Below the pieces are notes generated by a model. It was not told where the DNA came from, did not search any database, and worked only from the letters and a program-made list of their open reading frames with translations. This document shows positions 18,469-26,828 of a stretch of 64,000 bases of DNA, in pieces. The position numbers and the translations under genes are program-made. The DNA is from Truepera sp. (GTDB taxonomy: Bacteria > Deinococcota > Deinococci > Deinococcales > Trueperaceae), in contig JAVSMU010000001.1 in NCBI GenBank assembly GCA_032027045.1, positions 1,244,646-1,308,645 on the forward strand, written 5' to 3'. Each line of letters begins with the position of its first letter. The stretch's first letter is position 1.

Positions 18469-19950
18469 TCAGTCCGCGCCGAACTCGTACTTCAGGACGG
18501 GCTGTCTGGCGGCGCGCACCTCGTCGAGACGCCTGACCGGCGTGTTGTAAGGCGCGCCGTGCAGGTATTCGGGGTCCTCCTCCGCGCGCTGTAGCACGTC
18601 CGCGAGGCCCTCGGCGTACGCGTCCAACGACTCGAGCGACTCCGTCTCCGTGGGCTCGACCATCAGCGCTTCCTTCACTATGAGGGGGAAGTAGACGGTG
18701 GCCGGGTGCATGCCGTGATCCAGCTGCGCCTTGGCGATGTCGAGCGTGCGCAGGCCGCCGGGTGGCTGTGCCACGAACTCGTGCATGTTCACCCGGTCGA
18801 ACGGCACGGTGAAGCCGAGTTCCTTGAGCTTGATGCGCAGGTAGTTGGCGTTCAGTACGGCGTGGCCGCTCACCTCCCGGAGCCCCTCGCGGCCGAGGGC
18901 ACGGATGTAGGTGTACGCCCGCACGAGGTTGCCGAAGTTGCCGTAGAACGAGCGCATGCGGCCGATGGAGCGCGGGATGTCGTACTCGAGGTAAAACTGG
19001 CCGCCCGGGCGCCTGGCCACGACCGGCACCGGCAAGAACTCCCGCAAGTGCGCCTTGACGCCGATAGGACCCGTGCCGGGGCCACCGCCGCCGTGCGGGG
19101 TAGTGAACGTCTTGTGGAGGTTGAGGTGGACGACGTCGAAACCCATGTCGCCGGGACGCACGCGCCCGACGATGGCGTTAAGGTTCGCCCCGTCGTAGTA
19201 GAGCTGCGCGCCGACCGCGTGGGCGGCCTCCTTGATCTCGAGGATGCGCCGCTCGAACAGGCCCAAGGTGTTCGGGTTCGTGAGCATGACCCCCGCGACC
19301 TGCGGGTTGAGGCGCGCCTTGAAGGCGGCCAGGTCGACCTCGCCGTCGGGGCCGGTGGGAACCTCCACGACCTCGTAGCCCGCCATGGCGGCCGAGGCGG
19401 GGTTGGTGCCGTGCGCGCCGTCGGGGACCAAGACGTACTTGCGTTGCTCGCCCTCACCCCTGGAGCGGTGGTAGGCCCGGATCATCAGCATGCCCGCCAG
19501 CTCCCCGTGGGCGCCGGCGGCTGGCTGGAGGCTGACGGCGTCCATGCCCGTGATGGCAGCCAGATCGCCCTGCAGGTTGTAGAGGAGCTCCAGGGCGCCC
19601 TGCACGGTCTCCTCGGCCTGGTACGGGTGTAGGTCCTGGAACAGCTTGGCGGCGTCCTCGTTGACCTTGGGGTTGTACTTCATGGTGCAGCTGCCAAGCG
19701 GGTAGATGTTGGCGTCGATGCTCATCTGCCTGTGCGCCAGTTGGGTGTAGTGCCGCACGAGGTCCAGCTCGCTGACCTCGGGCAGCCGCGCGGGCTCCTT
19801 GCGCAGGTTGTCCTCACCCAGCAACTCGGCCAAGTCGACCGCCGCCGGGGTGGGCGGCTGGGAGGCCCGGCGGCCCTGCCTCGAGCGTTCGAAGATCAGG
19901 GGAAGCTGGGGGTGGAGCGGAATGGGGGGGAGCTTGGAGGCCTCAGCCAT
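18469..19950 (-). CDS. gcvPB: Glycine dehydrogenase (decarboxylating) subunit 2
   Basis: The PLP-binding half of the split P-protein. With GcvPA it decarboxylates glycine and passes the aminomethyl group to lipoyl-GcvH. 493 residues. PLP lysine is Lys280 in [30 protein letters not shown] (85-96), [10 protein letters not shown] and [15 protein letters not shown] are the family motifs. The ATG overlaps the gcvPA stop by 8 bases. It is the last gene of the gcv operon. Confidence 0.96.
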   Translation of the reverse strand: MAEASKLPPIPLHPQLPLIFERSRQGRRASQPPTPAAVDLAELLGEDNLRKEPARLPEVSELDLVRHYTQLAHRQMSIDANIYPLGSCTMKYNPKVNEDAAKLFQDLHPYQAEETVQGALELLYNLQGDLAAITGMDAVSLQPAAGAHGELAGMLMIRAYHRSRGEGEQRKYVLVPDGAHGTNPASAAMAGYEVVEVPTGPDGEVDLAAFKARLNPQVAGVMLTNPNTLGLFERRILEIKEAAHAVGAQLYYDGANLNAIVGRVRPGDMGFDVVHLNLHKTFTTPHGGGGPGTGPIGVKAHLREFLPVPVVARRPGGQFYLEYDIPRSIGRMRSFYGNFGNLVRAYTYIRALGREGLREVSGHAVLNANYLRIKLKELGFTVPFDRVNMHEFVAQPPGGLRTLDIAKAQLDHGMHPATVYFPLIVKEALMVEPTETESLESLDAYAEGLADVLQRAEEDPEYLHGAPYNTPVRRLDEVRAARQPVLKYEFGAD

Positions 19951-21304
19951 GGCTGGCCACCTCCCCGTAGCCGGCGGGCGCGCCGAGGCCCTCTCCCGAG
20001 GCGGTGAGCGCCGCCACCAGCGCCCCGATGTGAGAGCGAGTCGTGCTCTCCGTGGCGCTCAAGACGATGGCGTTGCCGAAGCCGTACTCGGGGGGCACTT
20101 CCACGCCCGCATGAACACCGTGCGCTGCCAGCGCGCTGCGAAGCGCCGCCGGCTTCTGCCGCACCTTCAGGACGAACTCGTTGAAGTAGCGCCGCTCGAT
20201 CTCGGGTTCGAAACCCGCGTTACTCAGCGCCGCGCCCAGGGCGTGGGCGTTAGCCAGCGAGCCGAGGGCCAGGTCGCGCAGGCCCTGCGGCCCTAACGCC
20301 GCAACGTTGATGGCGGCCATGACGGCCGTCAGCTGGTGGTTGGAGCAGATGTTCGACTTCGCCTTTGAACGCCTTATGTGCTGCTCTCGGGCCTGCAGCG
20401 TGAGCACGAACGCGCGGCGGCCGTCCACGTCCACGGTCTGGCCCACCAGGCGGCCCGGTAGCTGGCGGATGAGCTCGTCTCTAACGACCATGAAGCCGAA
20501 GGCGGGACCACCGAAGTCGAGGGGGTTGCCGAGGGTCTGGCCGTCGCCGGCGGCTATGTCGGCGCCGTACCCTCCCGGAGGCGCGAGGACGGCGAGGCTC
20601 AGCGGGTCGACGGCCGCCACCATCAACGCCCCGGCCGCATGGGCGCCCTCGGTCAGCGCGCTCATGTCCTCGACGTAACCGAGGTAGTTGGGTTGTTGGG
20701 CAACCAGGCACGCCACGCCGTCGTCCATGTCGGGCAGGACCGTGGTGTGAGGGTCGAGGTCGACGACCTCGACCACCGTGTCGAGGGCGGTGAGGTAGGT
20801 GGCTATCACCGCGCGCGTTTCGGGATGTACGCCGCGGCTGACGAGCACGCGGTCGCGGCCCGTCTGACGCATGGCGAGCAGGACGGCCTCGGCCACGGCG
20901 CTGGCGCCGTCGTACATGCTCGCGTTGCTCACGGGCAGGCCCGTGAGCTCGGCCATCACGGTCTGGTACTCGAAGGTGGCCTGCAGGAGTCCTTGCGCCA
21001 CCTCGGGCTGGTAGGGCGTGTAGGAGGTCACGAACTCGCTCTGCATGGCGAGGTGGGCGGTGACGGCGGGCATGAAGTGGCGCCTAGGGCCGCCGCCCAG
21101 GAAGTTGGGGCCCGCCACGTCGTTCTTGGCCGCCAGCCCTTGCAGGTGTTCCAGCAGGCCGGCCTCGTCCATGCCGCTGGGCAGGTCGATCTCGGGGTCA
21201 CGCAGCGCGGCCGGGAGGTCGGCGAAGAGTGCGTCGATCGAGGGCGCGCCAACCTTGTTCAGCGCCCGCTCGACGTCCTCCCTCGTGTGGGGGACGTAGC
21301 GCAC
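19943..21304 (-). CDS. gcvPA: Glycine dehydrogenase (decarboxylating) subunit 1
   Basis: The N-terminal half of the split glycine decarboxylase, which has a PLP-dependent fold but no PLP lysine. 453 residues: [15 protein letters not shown] at the start, then [13 protein letters not shown] (near the usual FLGAGxYxHxxP), [36 protein letters not shown] and [20 protein letters not shown] start directly after the gcvH stop (TGAGTG). Standard order T-H-PA-PB. Confidence 0.95.
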   Translation of the reverse strand: MRYVPHTREDVERALNKVGAPSIDALFADLPAALRDPEIDLPSGMDEAGLLEHLQGLAAKNDVAGPNFLGGGPRRHFMPAVTAHLAMQSEFVTSYTPYQPEVAQGLLQATFEYQTVMAELTGLPVSNASMYDGASAVAEAVLLAMRQTGRDRVLVSRGVHPETRAVIATYLTALDTVVEVVDLDPHTTVLPDMDDGVACLVAQQPNYLGYVEDMSALTEGAHAAGALMVAAVDPLSLAVLAPPGGYGADIAAGDGQTLGNPLDFGGPAFGFMVVRDELIRQLPGRLVGQTVDVDGRRAFVLTLQAREQHIRRSKAKSNICSNHQLTAVMAAINVAALGPQGLRDLALGSLANAHALGAALSNAGFEPEIERRYFNEFVLKVRQKPAALRSALAAHGVHAGVEVPPEYGFGNAIVLSATESTTRSHIGALVAALTASGEGLGAPAGYGEVASHG

Positions 21305-21691
21305 TCAGCCCTCCTCTAAAGCGCTCTTCTGATACGCGTCGGCGTCGAGCAGCTCGTTGAGCTCCGCATCGTTCTCCATCTCGACGCGAAAGAGCCAGCC
21401 CCCCGTGTAGGGCTGGTCGTTGATGAGTTCGGGTGTGTTCTCGAGCGCACCGTTCACGTCGGTGATGACGCCGCTGACAGGTGAATAGATGTCGGAGGCG
21501 GTCTTGACGGACTCCACCACCGCCACCTGCTCGCCCTTACTGACGCGGCGGCCAGACTCTGGCAGCTCCACGAACACGACGTCGCCGAGCTGGTCCTGGG
21601 CGAAGTCCGTGATGCCCACGGTGACGGTCTCGTCCTCGCGCCTGGCGTACTCGTGAGTGGGGGCGTAGCGGAGTTCTTCGGGTGTGTTCAT
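21305..21691 (-). CDS. gcvH: Glycine cleavage system H protein
   Basis: GcvH is the lipoylated shuttle of the glycine cleavage complex. 128 residues. The lipoyl-accepting Lys63 lies in [21 protein letters not shown] at the N terminus and GWLFRVE near the C terminus are typical. ATG at 21691 with GAGGAG 6 bases upstream. It is separated from gcvT by 47 bases. Confidence 0.96.
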   Translation of the reverse strand: MNTPEELRYAPTHEYARREDETVTVGITDFAQDQLGDVVFVELPESGRRVSKGEQVAVVESVKTASDIYSPVSGVITDVNGALENTPELINDQPYTGGWLFRVEMENDAELNELLDADAYQKSALEEG

Positions 21692-21738
21692 CTGTTCTCC
21701 TCAGGCCGCGCCAGCGGGGCGCGGGCCGTTTACTCGCA

Positions 21739-22800
21739 TCATGCCCCGTGGAACGGGGGCTTGGCCACTCGCGCCGCGACAGCCTGGCCGCGGATCTCGA
21801 CGGTCAGCTCCGTACCGGCCTCGCACAGTGCGGTGTCGATCCAGGCGAAGCCTATGCCGTCTCGCGTGAGGGGCGAGAGAACGCCGGACGTGACCTCACC
21901 GACGGCGTCACCGGCCAAGTTCAGCACGCGGTAGCCCTGGCGCGGCACGCCCCTCTCGCTCAACCGCAGGCCAACGAGCATGCGGGTGCAGTCGGGTGCC
22001 CACATGGCCTCGCGGCCGAAGAACGGCTTGTCCTTGACCACCCACGCGAACGGCGTGCAGAGCGGGTTAGAGGTCTCGGTGAGCTCGTGGCCGTAAAGCG
22101 GGAACCCGGCCTCGAGCCGCAGGGTGTCGCGAGCCCCGAGGCCGCAGGGCGTGGCGCCGGCCAGCGTGAGCATGTGCCACACCGCCACCGCGTCGGTCGG
22201 CCGCAGGTAGATCTCGAAGCCGTCCTCGCCCGTGTAGCCCGTGCGGCTGACCCGCACCGGGATGCCCGAGAGGGTGATGTCGAGGGTGGCGTTGCGCCTG
22301 ACCTGCCCGAGGTCGACGTCGGTGAGTTGCCCGAGCAGCAGCGGGGCGCCCGGGCCCTGCAAGGCGAGCAGCGCGACCGAGTCGGACTCGTCGATCACGT
22401 GGCAATCCTTACCCTGCGCCAGTGCTTGGAGGTGGCTGAAGACCGCGTCCTTGTTGGCGGCGTTGGCGACGATCAGGTACTCCTGTTCACCGTCGCGGTA
22501 CACGAACAGGTCGTCGATCAGCCCTCCACGGTCGTTCGGAAGCATGCTGTACTGCCCCCGGCCCAGCTTCAAACGCCCGGGATCGTTGAGGGTGGCGAAC
22601 TGCAGGAACTCCGTGGCGTCGGGCCCGATGACACGGACCTCGCCCATGTGCGACACGTCGAACAACCCGACGCCCTGCCTCACCGCCAGGTGCTCCTCGT
22701 TGATGCCGGTCGGGTAGTTGAGGGGCATGGCGTAACCGGCGAACTCGACCATGCGCGCCCCGAGCTCCTCATGCGTCTCGAACAAGGGTGTACGCTTCAT
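21739..22800 (-). CDS. gcvT: Glycine cleavage system T protein (aminomethyltransferase)
   Basis: GcvT transfers the methylene group from aminomethyl-lipoyl-GcvH to tetrahydrofolate and releases ammonia. 353 residues from the ATG at 22800. VEFAGYAMPLNYPTGI, GLFDVSHMGEVRV, the folate-binding Asp in LNDPGRL, SRTGYTGEDGFEIYL and LGARDTLRLEAGFPLYGHEL are present. A TATCGT box lies 7 bases before the ATG, so the gcv operon appears to start leaderless. The 77 bases up to mglA leave no room for a glycine riboswitch. The frame is open further upstream, but only as a shadow of mglA. Confidence 0.95.
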   Translation of the reverse strand: MKRTPLFETHEELGARMVEFAGYAMPLNYPTGINEEHLAVRQGVGLFDVSHMGEVRVIGPDATEFLQFATLNDPGRLKLGRGQYSMLPNDRGGLIDDLFVYRDGEQEYLIVANAANKDAVFSHLQALAQGKDCHVIDESDSVALLALQGPGAPLLLGQLTDVDLGQVRRNATLDITLSGIPVRVSRTGYTGEDGFEIYLRPTDAVAVWHMLTLAGATPCGLGARDTLRLEAGFPLYGHELTETSNPLCTPFAWVVKDKPFFGREAMWAPDCTRMLVGLRLSERGVPRQGYRVLNLAGDAVGEVTSGVLSPLTRDGIGFAWIDTALCEAGTELTVEIRGQAVAARVAKPPFHGA

Positions 22801-22807
22801 CGCGTCG

Positions 22808-22813
22808 ACGATA
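22808..22813 (-). promoter_or_regulatory. -10 box of leaderless gcv operon
   Basis: TATCGT, then 7 bases, then the ATG of gcvT at 22800. No Shine-Dalgarno is present in this interval. Confidence 0.5.
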
Positions 22814-22853
22814 TCACGCTGCCCGGGTCGGGCTTTTCCCGTCCAGGTGGGGC

Positions 22854-22873
22854 AGAACAACAAGGCTGCCTTG
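22854..22873 (-). terminator. Terminator after mglA
   Basis: On the minus strand, CAAGG-CAG-CCTTG forms a 5-bp stem with a 3-base loop, followed by TTGTTC, 4 bases beyond the mglA stop. It is short, but the T-rich tail supports it. Confidence 0.45.
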
Positions 22874-22877
22874 CGGC

Positions 22878-23468
22878 TCAGGCCTTCTGGGCCAGCTTCT
22901 CCAACACCATGGTGGCCACGCCCCGCAGGGGCTCGAACACGCCTTCGAAGTTGGCCGCCACGGCCTCGTACATGGACAGCTTGCCTTGCGGGTCGAGGAC
23001 CGCCCTGAGCATCTCCATGTCCAGCGCATCGGGCAGGTCGCGCTTGTTGGCCTGGATGACCAGCGGCACGTCGGCGAGGCGCAGGTTGTACTCCTGGAGG
23101 TTCTCCCGCAGGTTGCGGAGGCTCTCGGCGTTGGCGCGCAGGCGTGCGGGATCGGAGTCGGCCACGAACACGACGCCGTCCACGCCGCGCAGGATCAACT
23201 TCCGAGACGAGTTGTAGAACACTTGGCCCGGCACCGTGTAGAGGTGGAAGCGCGTCTTGAAACCGTTGACCTTGCCGAGGTCGAGCGGCAGGAAGTCGAA
23301 GAACAGCGTGCGCTCGTCTTCGGTGGCGAGCGACACCATCTCGCCCTTGGACTCCGCGGGCACCTGCTGGTAGATCTGCTTGAGGTTCGTCGTCTTGCCG
23401 GACAGGCCCGGCCCGTAGTAGACGATCTTGAAGTTGATCTCGCGCGCCGAGAAGTTGATCGTGCTCAT
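22878..23468 (-). CDS. mglA: MglA-type small GTPase
   Basis: MglA is a Ras-like GTPase that sets cell polarity and directs type IV pili and gliding in Myxococcus; Thermus also has one. 196 residues. P-loop GPGLSGKTT (19-27), the MglA-specific G3 motif TVPGQ (78-82) in place of the usual DxxGQ, and NKRD (141-144). The ATG overlaps the mglB stop (ATGA), coupling it to its presumed GTPase-activating partner. pilT lies elsewhere in the window (45.9 kb), consistent with twitching motility. Confidence 0.93.
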   Translation of the reverse strand: MSTINFSAREINFKIVYYGPGLSGKTTNLKQIYQQVPAESKGEMVSLATEDERTLFFDFLPLDLGKVNGFKTRFHLYTVPGQVFYNSSRKLILRGVDGVVFVADSDPARLRANAESLRNLRENLQEYNLRLADVPLVIQANKRDLPDALDMEMLRAVLDPQGKLSMYEAVAANFEGVFEPLRGVATMVLEKLAQKA

Positions 23469-23965
23469 CCTTGCCTCGTCCCGAAGAGGCCATCGAGCAA
23501 CGCCGTGGCGTCTTGCTGGAAGTCGGCGTCGAGCTCCATGGCGGGAGATGCCTCGGTGGACTGCTCGAGGGCCATGCGGATGGCGTCGGCGGCGTGCTTG
23601 GTGGCGATCTTGACGCGGCCCAGTTGGGCGGTGCTGTCGAACACGGTGACGAGCAGCGCCTCGGCGCCCAGCTCCTCTAAGTACGTGCCTACCTCCGCGC
23701 CCTGTTGCACGGTCTCCTTGAAGCCGTCCTCACCGAAGAGGTGCGCGATGGCGCGGTTGGCGGCGTAGTTGGAGGCAACGAGGGTGGCGAAAGAGTCGAA
23801 GGACGGCGGCTTCGGGGCCCACAGGGCCCGCACGTTCATGAGCACGAAACCCTTGTGGTCGATAATCAGCGCGTAACGGGCGCGGCTCTTGGCGAGCAGC
23901 TCGCGCAAGATGCCATCGACGGCGTCGAAAGTGGAACCGTAAAGGTCCAGCGATGGCTCGAGCAT
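23465..23965 (-). CDS. mglB: MglB-type roadblock/LC7 protein
   Basis: Roadblock-fold GTPase-activating or regulatory partner of MglA. 166 residues from the ATG at 23965. The roadblock core runs to about residue 125: [46 protein letters not shown], then [14 protein letters not shown] helical tail follows (about 126-166). I prefer 23965 to the longer reading from 24046 because TAGAGT lies 7 bases before it and the upstream residues look non-native. Adjacent mglB-mglA is the usual arrangement. Confidence 0.85.
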   Translation of the reverse strand: MLEPSLDLYGSTFDAVDGILRELLAKSRARYALIIDHKGFVLMNVRALWAPKPPSFDSFATLVASNYAANRAIAHLFGEDGFKETVQQGAEVGTYLEELGAEALLVTVFDSTAQLGRVKIATKHAADAIRMALEQSTEASPAMELDADFQQDATALLDGLFGTRQG

Positions 23966-23972
23966 GAGCACC

Positions 23973-23978
23973 ACTCTA
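23973..23978 (-). promoter_or_regulatory. -10 box of leaderless mglB-mglA operon
   Basis: TAGAGT, then 7 bases, then ATG at 23965; no Shine-Dalgarno precedes the start. Confidence 0.5.
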
Positions 23979-24092
23979 GCAGCAGCCGTGAGAACTCCTG
24001 GTTGAACAATGCACTCTTGCCTGGGCCGGTTTCGACAGAACGACACCGCTCCGCTCGGGCCCCTCGAGCTGGCCGTTGGCCCGTGAAGAACG

Positions 24093-24121
24093 AGGACGCG
24101 CCTCCCGAGGAAGCGCGTCCT
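24093..24121 (-). terminator. Terminator after tRNA-Met
   Basis: A 9-bp stem (AGGACGCGC/GCGCGTCCT) with an 11-base loop, followed on the minus strand by CGTTCTTC, 5 bases downstream of the tRNA CCA end. Confidence 0.7.
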
Positions 24122-24126
24122 GCAAC

Positions 24127-24203
24127 TGGTAGCGATGGACGGGATCGAACCGTCGACCTCACGATTATGAGTCGTGCGCTCTCACCGGCTGAGCTACATC
24201 GCC
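24127..24203 (-). tRNA. tRNA-Met (CAT anticodon)
   Basis: 77 nt with encoded CCA. Acceptor GGCGATG against CATCGCT gives a G1-U72 wobble at the end of the stem. D-stem GCTC; anticodon stem CACGA/TCGTG around loop CTCATAA; T-stem GACGG/CCGTC. The CAT anticodon fits elongator Met; tRNA-Ile2 (lysidine-modified C) has the same anticodon and cannot be excluded by eye. It lacks the three G-C pairs at the base of the anticodon stem that mark the initiator. Confidence 0.85.
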
Positions 24204-24260
24204 TTGCGCCCGCCGACGTCCGTTGGCGGCCGGTCGTGCAAACCACGGCCGGGCCCTGAG

Positions 24261-24289
24261 ATTATACCTGGCGCCGGCCCGGGTGCCAC
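24261..24289 (-). promoter_or_regulatory. tRNA-Met promoter
   Basis: A perfect TATAAT at 24261-24266, with GTGGCA 17 bases further upstream (24284-24289). It gives a leader of about 50 bases containing a GC-rich hairpin before the tRNA. Confidence 0.6.
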
Positions 24290-24316
24290 CCCGCCGTTTA
24301 GTCCTTGAGTCCTCTG

Positions 24317-24571
24317 TCAGCGCTTCCGGGCCGTCAACTCGCCGACCGACCCACTCCACCCGCAATGGTCGCAGGCCGCGGCCGAGTTCTCGTCCCAATC
24401 GCCGTCGCCCACCTGCTCTTCGATGATCTCGAGGTCTTGCGCCGTGATCGCGTAATGCACGCGGTACTTGACCTCCACCGACGTGTCTATGCGCACGATG
24501 GCGTTGCCGCAGGCCGGGCAGAGAGGGGTGGAAGAGCAGTGCCGGGAGGTTAGGGGGGTAGGAGCGGCCAC
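24317..24571 (-). CDS. Small zinc-ribbon protein
   Basis: 84 residues with two CxxC knuckles about 49 residues apart, CPACG (18-22) and CDHCG (67-71), which would bind one zinc in a ribbon fold. The stretch between them is charged and beta/alpha mixed (VKYRVHYAITAQDLEIIEEQ). I do not recognise the family. It sits alone between tRNA-Met and tRNA-Leu on the same strand. The GTG start at 24571 has no clear Shine-Dalgarno; the true start may be the second codon cluster nearer the first CxxC. Reality is supported by the paired knuckles and acidic composition, unlike the antisense reading. Confidence 0.65.
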   Translation of the reverse strand: MAAPTPLTSRHCSSTPLCPACGNAIVRIDTSVEVKYRVHYAITAQDLEIIEEQVGDGDWDENSAAACDHCGWSGSVGELTARKR

Positions 24572-24635
24572 GCCGAGCGCAGTTCTATCGTCCGGCGTCT
24601 TACAACGCTCTTACGGAGTATGTGGGCGACGTGAG

Positions 24636-24656
24636 AGGCGGCCCTTCACGCCGCCT
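24636..24656 (-). terminator. Possible terminator after tRNA-Leu
   Basis: A 7-bp stem AGGCGGC/GCCGCCT with a 7-base loop, followed on the minus strand by CTCACG. The tail is T-poor, so the call is moderate. Confidence 0.45.
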
Positions 24657-24675
24657 GCTTACACGGTTTTCAGAT

Positions 24676-24762
24676 TGGTGCCGGAAGCGGGACTTGAACC
24701 CGCATGCCCGTTGGGGCGGCAGATTTTAAGTCTGCTGCGTCTACCAGTTCCGCCATTCCGGC
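24676..24762 (-). tRNA. tRNA-Leu (TAA anticodon)
   Basis: 87 nt class II tRNA with a long variable arm and encoded CCA. Acceptor GCCGGAA/TTCCGGC, discriminator A, anticodon loop CTTAAAA within GCAGA/TCTGC, T-loop TTCAAGT. It reads UUA and UUG, which are rare codons in this GC-rich genome. Confidence 0.96.
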
Positions 24763-24823
24763 CAGCCAAGTTGCCCTCATCGGTCGGCCCCAGCACGCCT
24801 CCTCACAAGTCTAACCAGCCCGC

Positions 24824-26329
24824 TCAGGCTTCGTCCTGCGCCCAGTCGCGCGAACGGGAAACGGCCTCGGCCCACCGTTCCATTACCGCTGCCCGTTCAG
24901 GGTCGGATAGCCGGGGCACGAAGCGGGCGCCGGCACGCCATTGAGCCGCCAGCGCGGCCCTGTCGGGCCACACGCCGACCGCCAACCCTGCCAGGTAGGC
25001 CGCGCCCAGCGCGGTCGTCTCGACCTGCGCCGAGCGCACGACCGGGACGCCCATGACGTCCGCCTGAAGCTGCATGAGGGCGTCGTTCCGGGAGGCGCCA
25101 CCGTCTACGCGCAGCTCAGGGATGGCGATGCCGGAGCCTGCCTGCATGGCGCCCATGACGTCGGCCACTTGGAGGGCGACGCCCTCGAGAGCGGCGCGAG
25201 CGACATGCGCGGCGGTGGTCCCGCGGCTGATGCCGACGATGGTTCCGCGGGCCCGTGGGTCCCAGTAGGGCGCTCCCAACCCCGTCATGGCGGGCACGAA
25301 CACGACTCCACCGGCGTCCGGAACGCTGAGGGCGAGGGGAGCGGCGTCGGCGACGTCGCGGATGATGCCCAGCCCGTCGCGCAGCCACTGCACCACCGCG
25401 CCGGCCATGAAGATGCTCCCTTCGAGGGCGTACTCGAGGGGCCCACCCTGTTGCCACGCCACCGTAGTGAGGAGGCGGCCGGCCGGTGGCCGCGGCTTCA
25501 GGCCCGTGTTCAGGACGATGAAGGCGCCCGTGCCGTACGTCGCCTTCGCCTGCCCCGGCTGGAAGCAGGCCTGGCCGAACGTGGCCGCCTGCTGGTCGCC
25601 CACGAGCGCGGCGATGGGCACGCCCGCGAGCGGTCCGACCGTGGCCTCGCCGACGACGTGAGAGGAGGGCACGACCTCCGGCAGCAGGGCGCGGGGCACG
25701 CCGAAGAGCTCCAGGAGCTCGTCGTCCCAGACGCCCCGCCCTAAGTCGAACAGCAGGGTCCTGGAGGCGTTCGACACGTCGGTCACGTGCCGGGCGCCCC
25801 CGGTGAGCCGGGCCGTCAACCAGGTGTCCACCGTGCCGAAGGCCAATTCGCCCGCCTCCGCGCGCTCGCGCGCCCCCGGCACGTTGTCGAGGAGCCAGGC
25901 GATCTTGGTGGCCGAGAAGTACGGATCGAGAAGGAGGCCCGTTTTCGCGCGAACGCGCTCCTCGACCCCGGCCTCCCGAAGGCCCTCGACCACTCCCGCG
26001 GTGCGGCGGTCCTGCCACACGATGGCGTTGGCGATGGGTGTCAGGCTGCGCCGGTCGTAGACCACGGTGGTCTCGCGCTGGTTCGCCACCCCGATGGCGC
26101 TCACGCGGCCGGCGTCGACTCCGGCCCTGGCGAGCGCCTCGCTGGCGACGCCCACCTGGCTCGACCAGAGGTCCATGGCGTCGTGCTCCACCCAGCCGGG
26201 CCGCGGGTAGTGCTGCTGGAACTCCTTCTGCGCCGAGCCGACCACGCGCCCCTGGTCGTCGAAGAGCAGGGCACGCGAACTCGTAGTGCCCTGGTCCAGG
26301 GCGAGGACGAGCCCAGGCGTGCGTGGCAC
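24824..26329 (-). CDS. glpK: Glycerol kinase
   Basis: GlpK phosphorylates glycerol to sn-glycerol 3-phosphate. 501 residues, a normal FGGY kinase: [16 protein letters not shown] at the N terminus, [41 protein letters not shown], and in the second domain [12 protein letters not shown] and [21 protein letters not shown] start 2 bases after the stop of the SpeH-like gene, so the two are probably co-transcribed. No glpF or glpD is nearby. Confidence 0.96.
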   Translation of the reverse strand: MPRTPGLVLALDQGTTSSRALLFDDQGRVVGSAQKEFQQHYPRPGWVEHDAMDLWSSQVGVASEALARAGVDAGRVSAIGVANQRETTVVYDRRSLTPIANAIVWQDRRTAGVVEGLREAGVEERVRAKTGLLLDPYFSATKIAWLLDNVPGARERAEAGELAFGTVDTWLTARLTGGARHVTDVSNASRTLLFDLGRGVWDDELLELFGVPRALLPEVVPSSHVVGEATVGPLAGVPIAALVGDQQAATFGQACFQPGQAKATYGTGAFIVLNTGLKPRPPAGRLLTTVAWQQGGPLEYALEGSIFMAGAVVQWLRDGLGIIRDVADAAPLALSVPDAGGVVFVPAMTGLGAPYWDPRARGTIVGISRGTTAAHVARAALEGVALQVADVMGAMQAGSGIAIPELRVDGGASRNDALMQLQADVMGVPVVRSAQVETTALGAAYLAGLAVGVWPDRAALAAQWRAGARFVPRLSDPERAAVMERWAEAVSRSRDWAQDEA

Positions 26330-26331
26330 GG

Positions 26332-26799
26332 CTAGAGCGTCACGCGCTCGGCGGGCACGACGCGCAACCAGGTGTAATCGCGCTCACCGGCCAGCGCAAG
26401 CCGGAGCCGGCCGGGGTCACGGGGCACGAGCAGGCTGCGTCCGCTCACGGCGCTCTGGTACCGGCCCACGCCGTAAGCCTCCAGGAACAGCTTGGTGGTG
26501 CGCCCGAGCGGCAGGTCGCGCACCGAGAAGAACTTCAGCGTTACGGCGCGCACGGACGGGAACGAGTGTAGCGACACGGATGTCTCGCCGACGACCAGCG
26601 CCGCGCTGTGCCCCTCTCGCTGAAGATCCAGGACCACCACGCCCTCGGGTGCCGCTCCGGGGTTGGAGCCCTCGACGGCCGCCGCCAGTTCGGCGATCAC
26701 GCGCCTCGCCAGCTCCACGTCCGCGAGCGCTTCGACGTCGGCTTTGGCGCCGTCCAAGCAGATCTGCGTGCCGAACCCGATGCTCTCTCCAGCGTTCAC
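26332..26799 (-). CDS. AdoMet decarboxylase-like protein lacking the pyruvoyl serine
   Basis: 155 residues resembling class 1B S-adenosylmethionine decarboxylase (SpeH). The diagnostic segment reads [20 protein letters not shown]. Aligned with the canonical AESHxxxHTxPE, the Ser that becomes the pyruvoyl cofactor is Thr, the next His is Ser, the processing His is kept and the final Glu is Ser. The catalytic Cys of FTCG falls at FFSV. Self-cleavage and decarboxylation are therefore unlikely. It could be a regulatory subunit, as in trypanosomes, or a protein with a new role. The start is the GTG at 26799, 8 bases after TAGAGT. A longer reading begins at 26817. It is coupled to glpK. Confidence 0.6.
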   Translation of the reverse strand: MNAGESIGFGTQICLDGAKADVEALADVELARRVIAELAAAVEGSNPGAAPEGVVVLDLQREGHSAALVVGETSVSLHSFPSVRAVTLKFFSVRDLPLGRTTKLFLEAYGVGRYQSAVSGRSLLVPRDPGRLRLALAGERDYTWLRVVPAERVTL

Positions 26800-26807
26800 G
26801 AAGTGAG

Positions 26808-26813
26808 ACTCTA
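26808..26813 (-). promoter_or_regulatory. -10 box of SpeH-like/glpK operon
   Basis: TAGAGT, then 8 bases, then GTG at 26799. The box lies within the alternative longer N terminus of the gene, which argues for the shorter start. Confidence 0.45.
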
Positions 26814-26828
26814 CCACCCGTCAAGGGG

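Noticed and set aside
22801-22877. Glycine riboswitch upstream of gcvT
   Set aside because: The 77-base interval is too short and contains the mglA terminator and a -10 box directly at the start codon.
21682-23217. 511-codon plus-strand frame over gcvT and mglA
   Set aside because: Antisense to two genes with intact motifs; it has the composition of a shadow frame.
24127-24203. Initiator tRNA-fMet
   Set aside because: The anticodon stem lacks the three consecutive G-C pairs of initiator tRNAs, despite the weak 1-72 pair.
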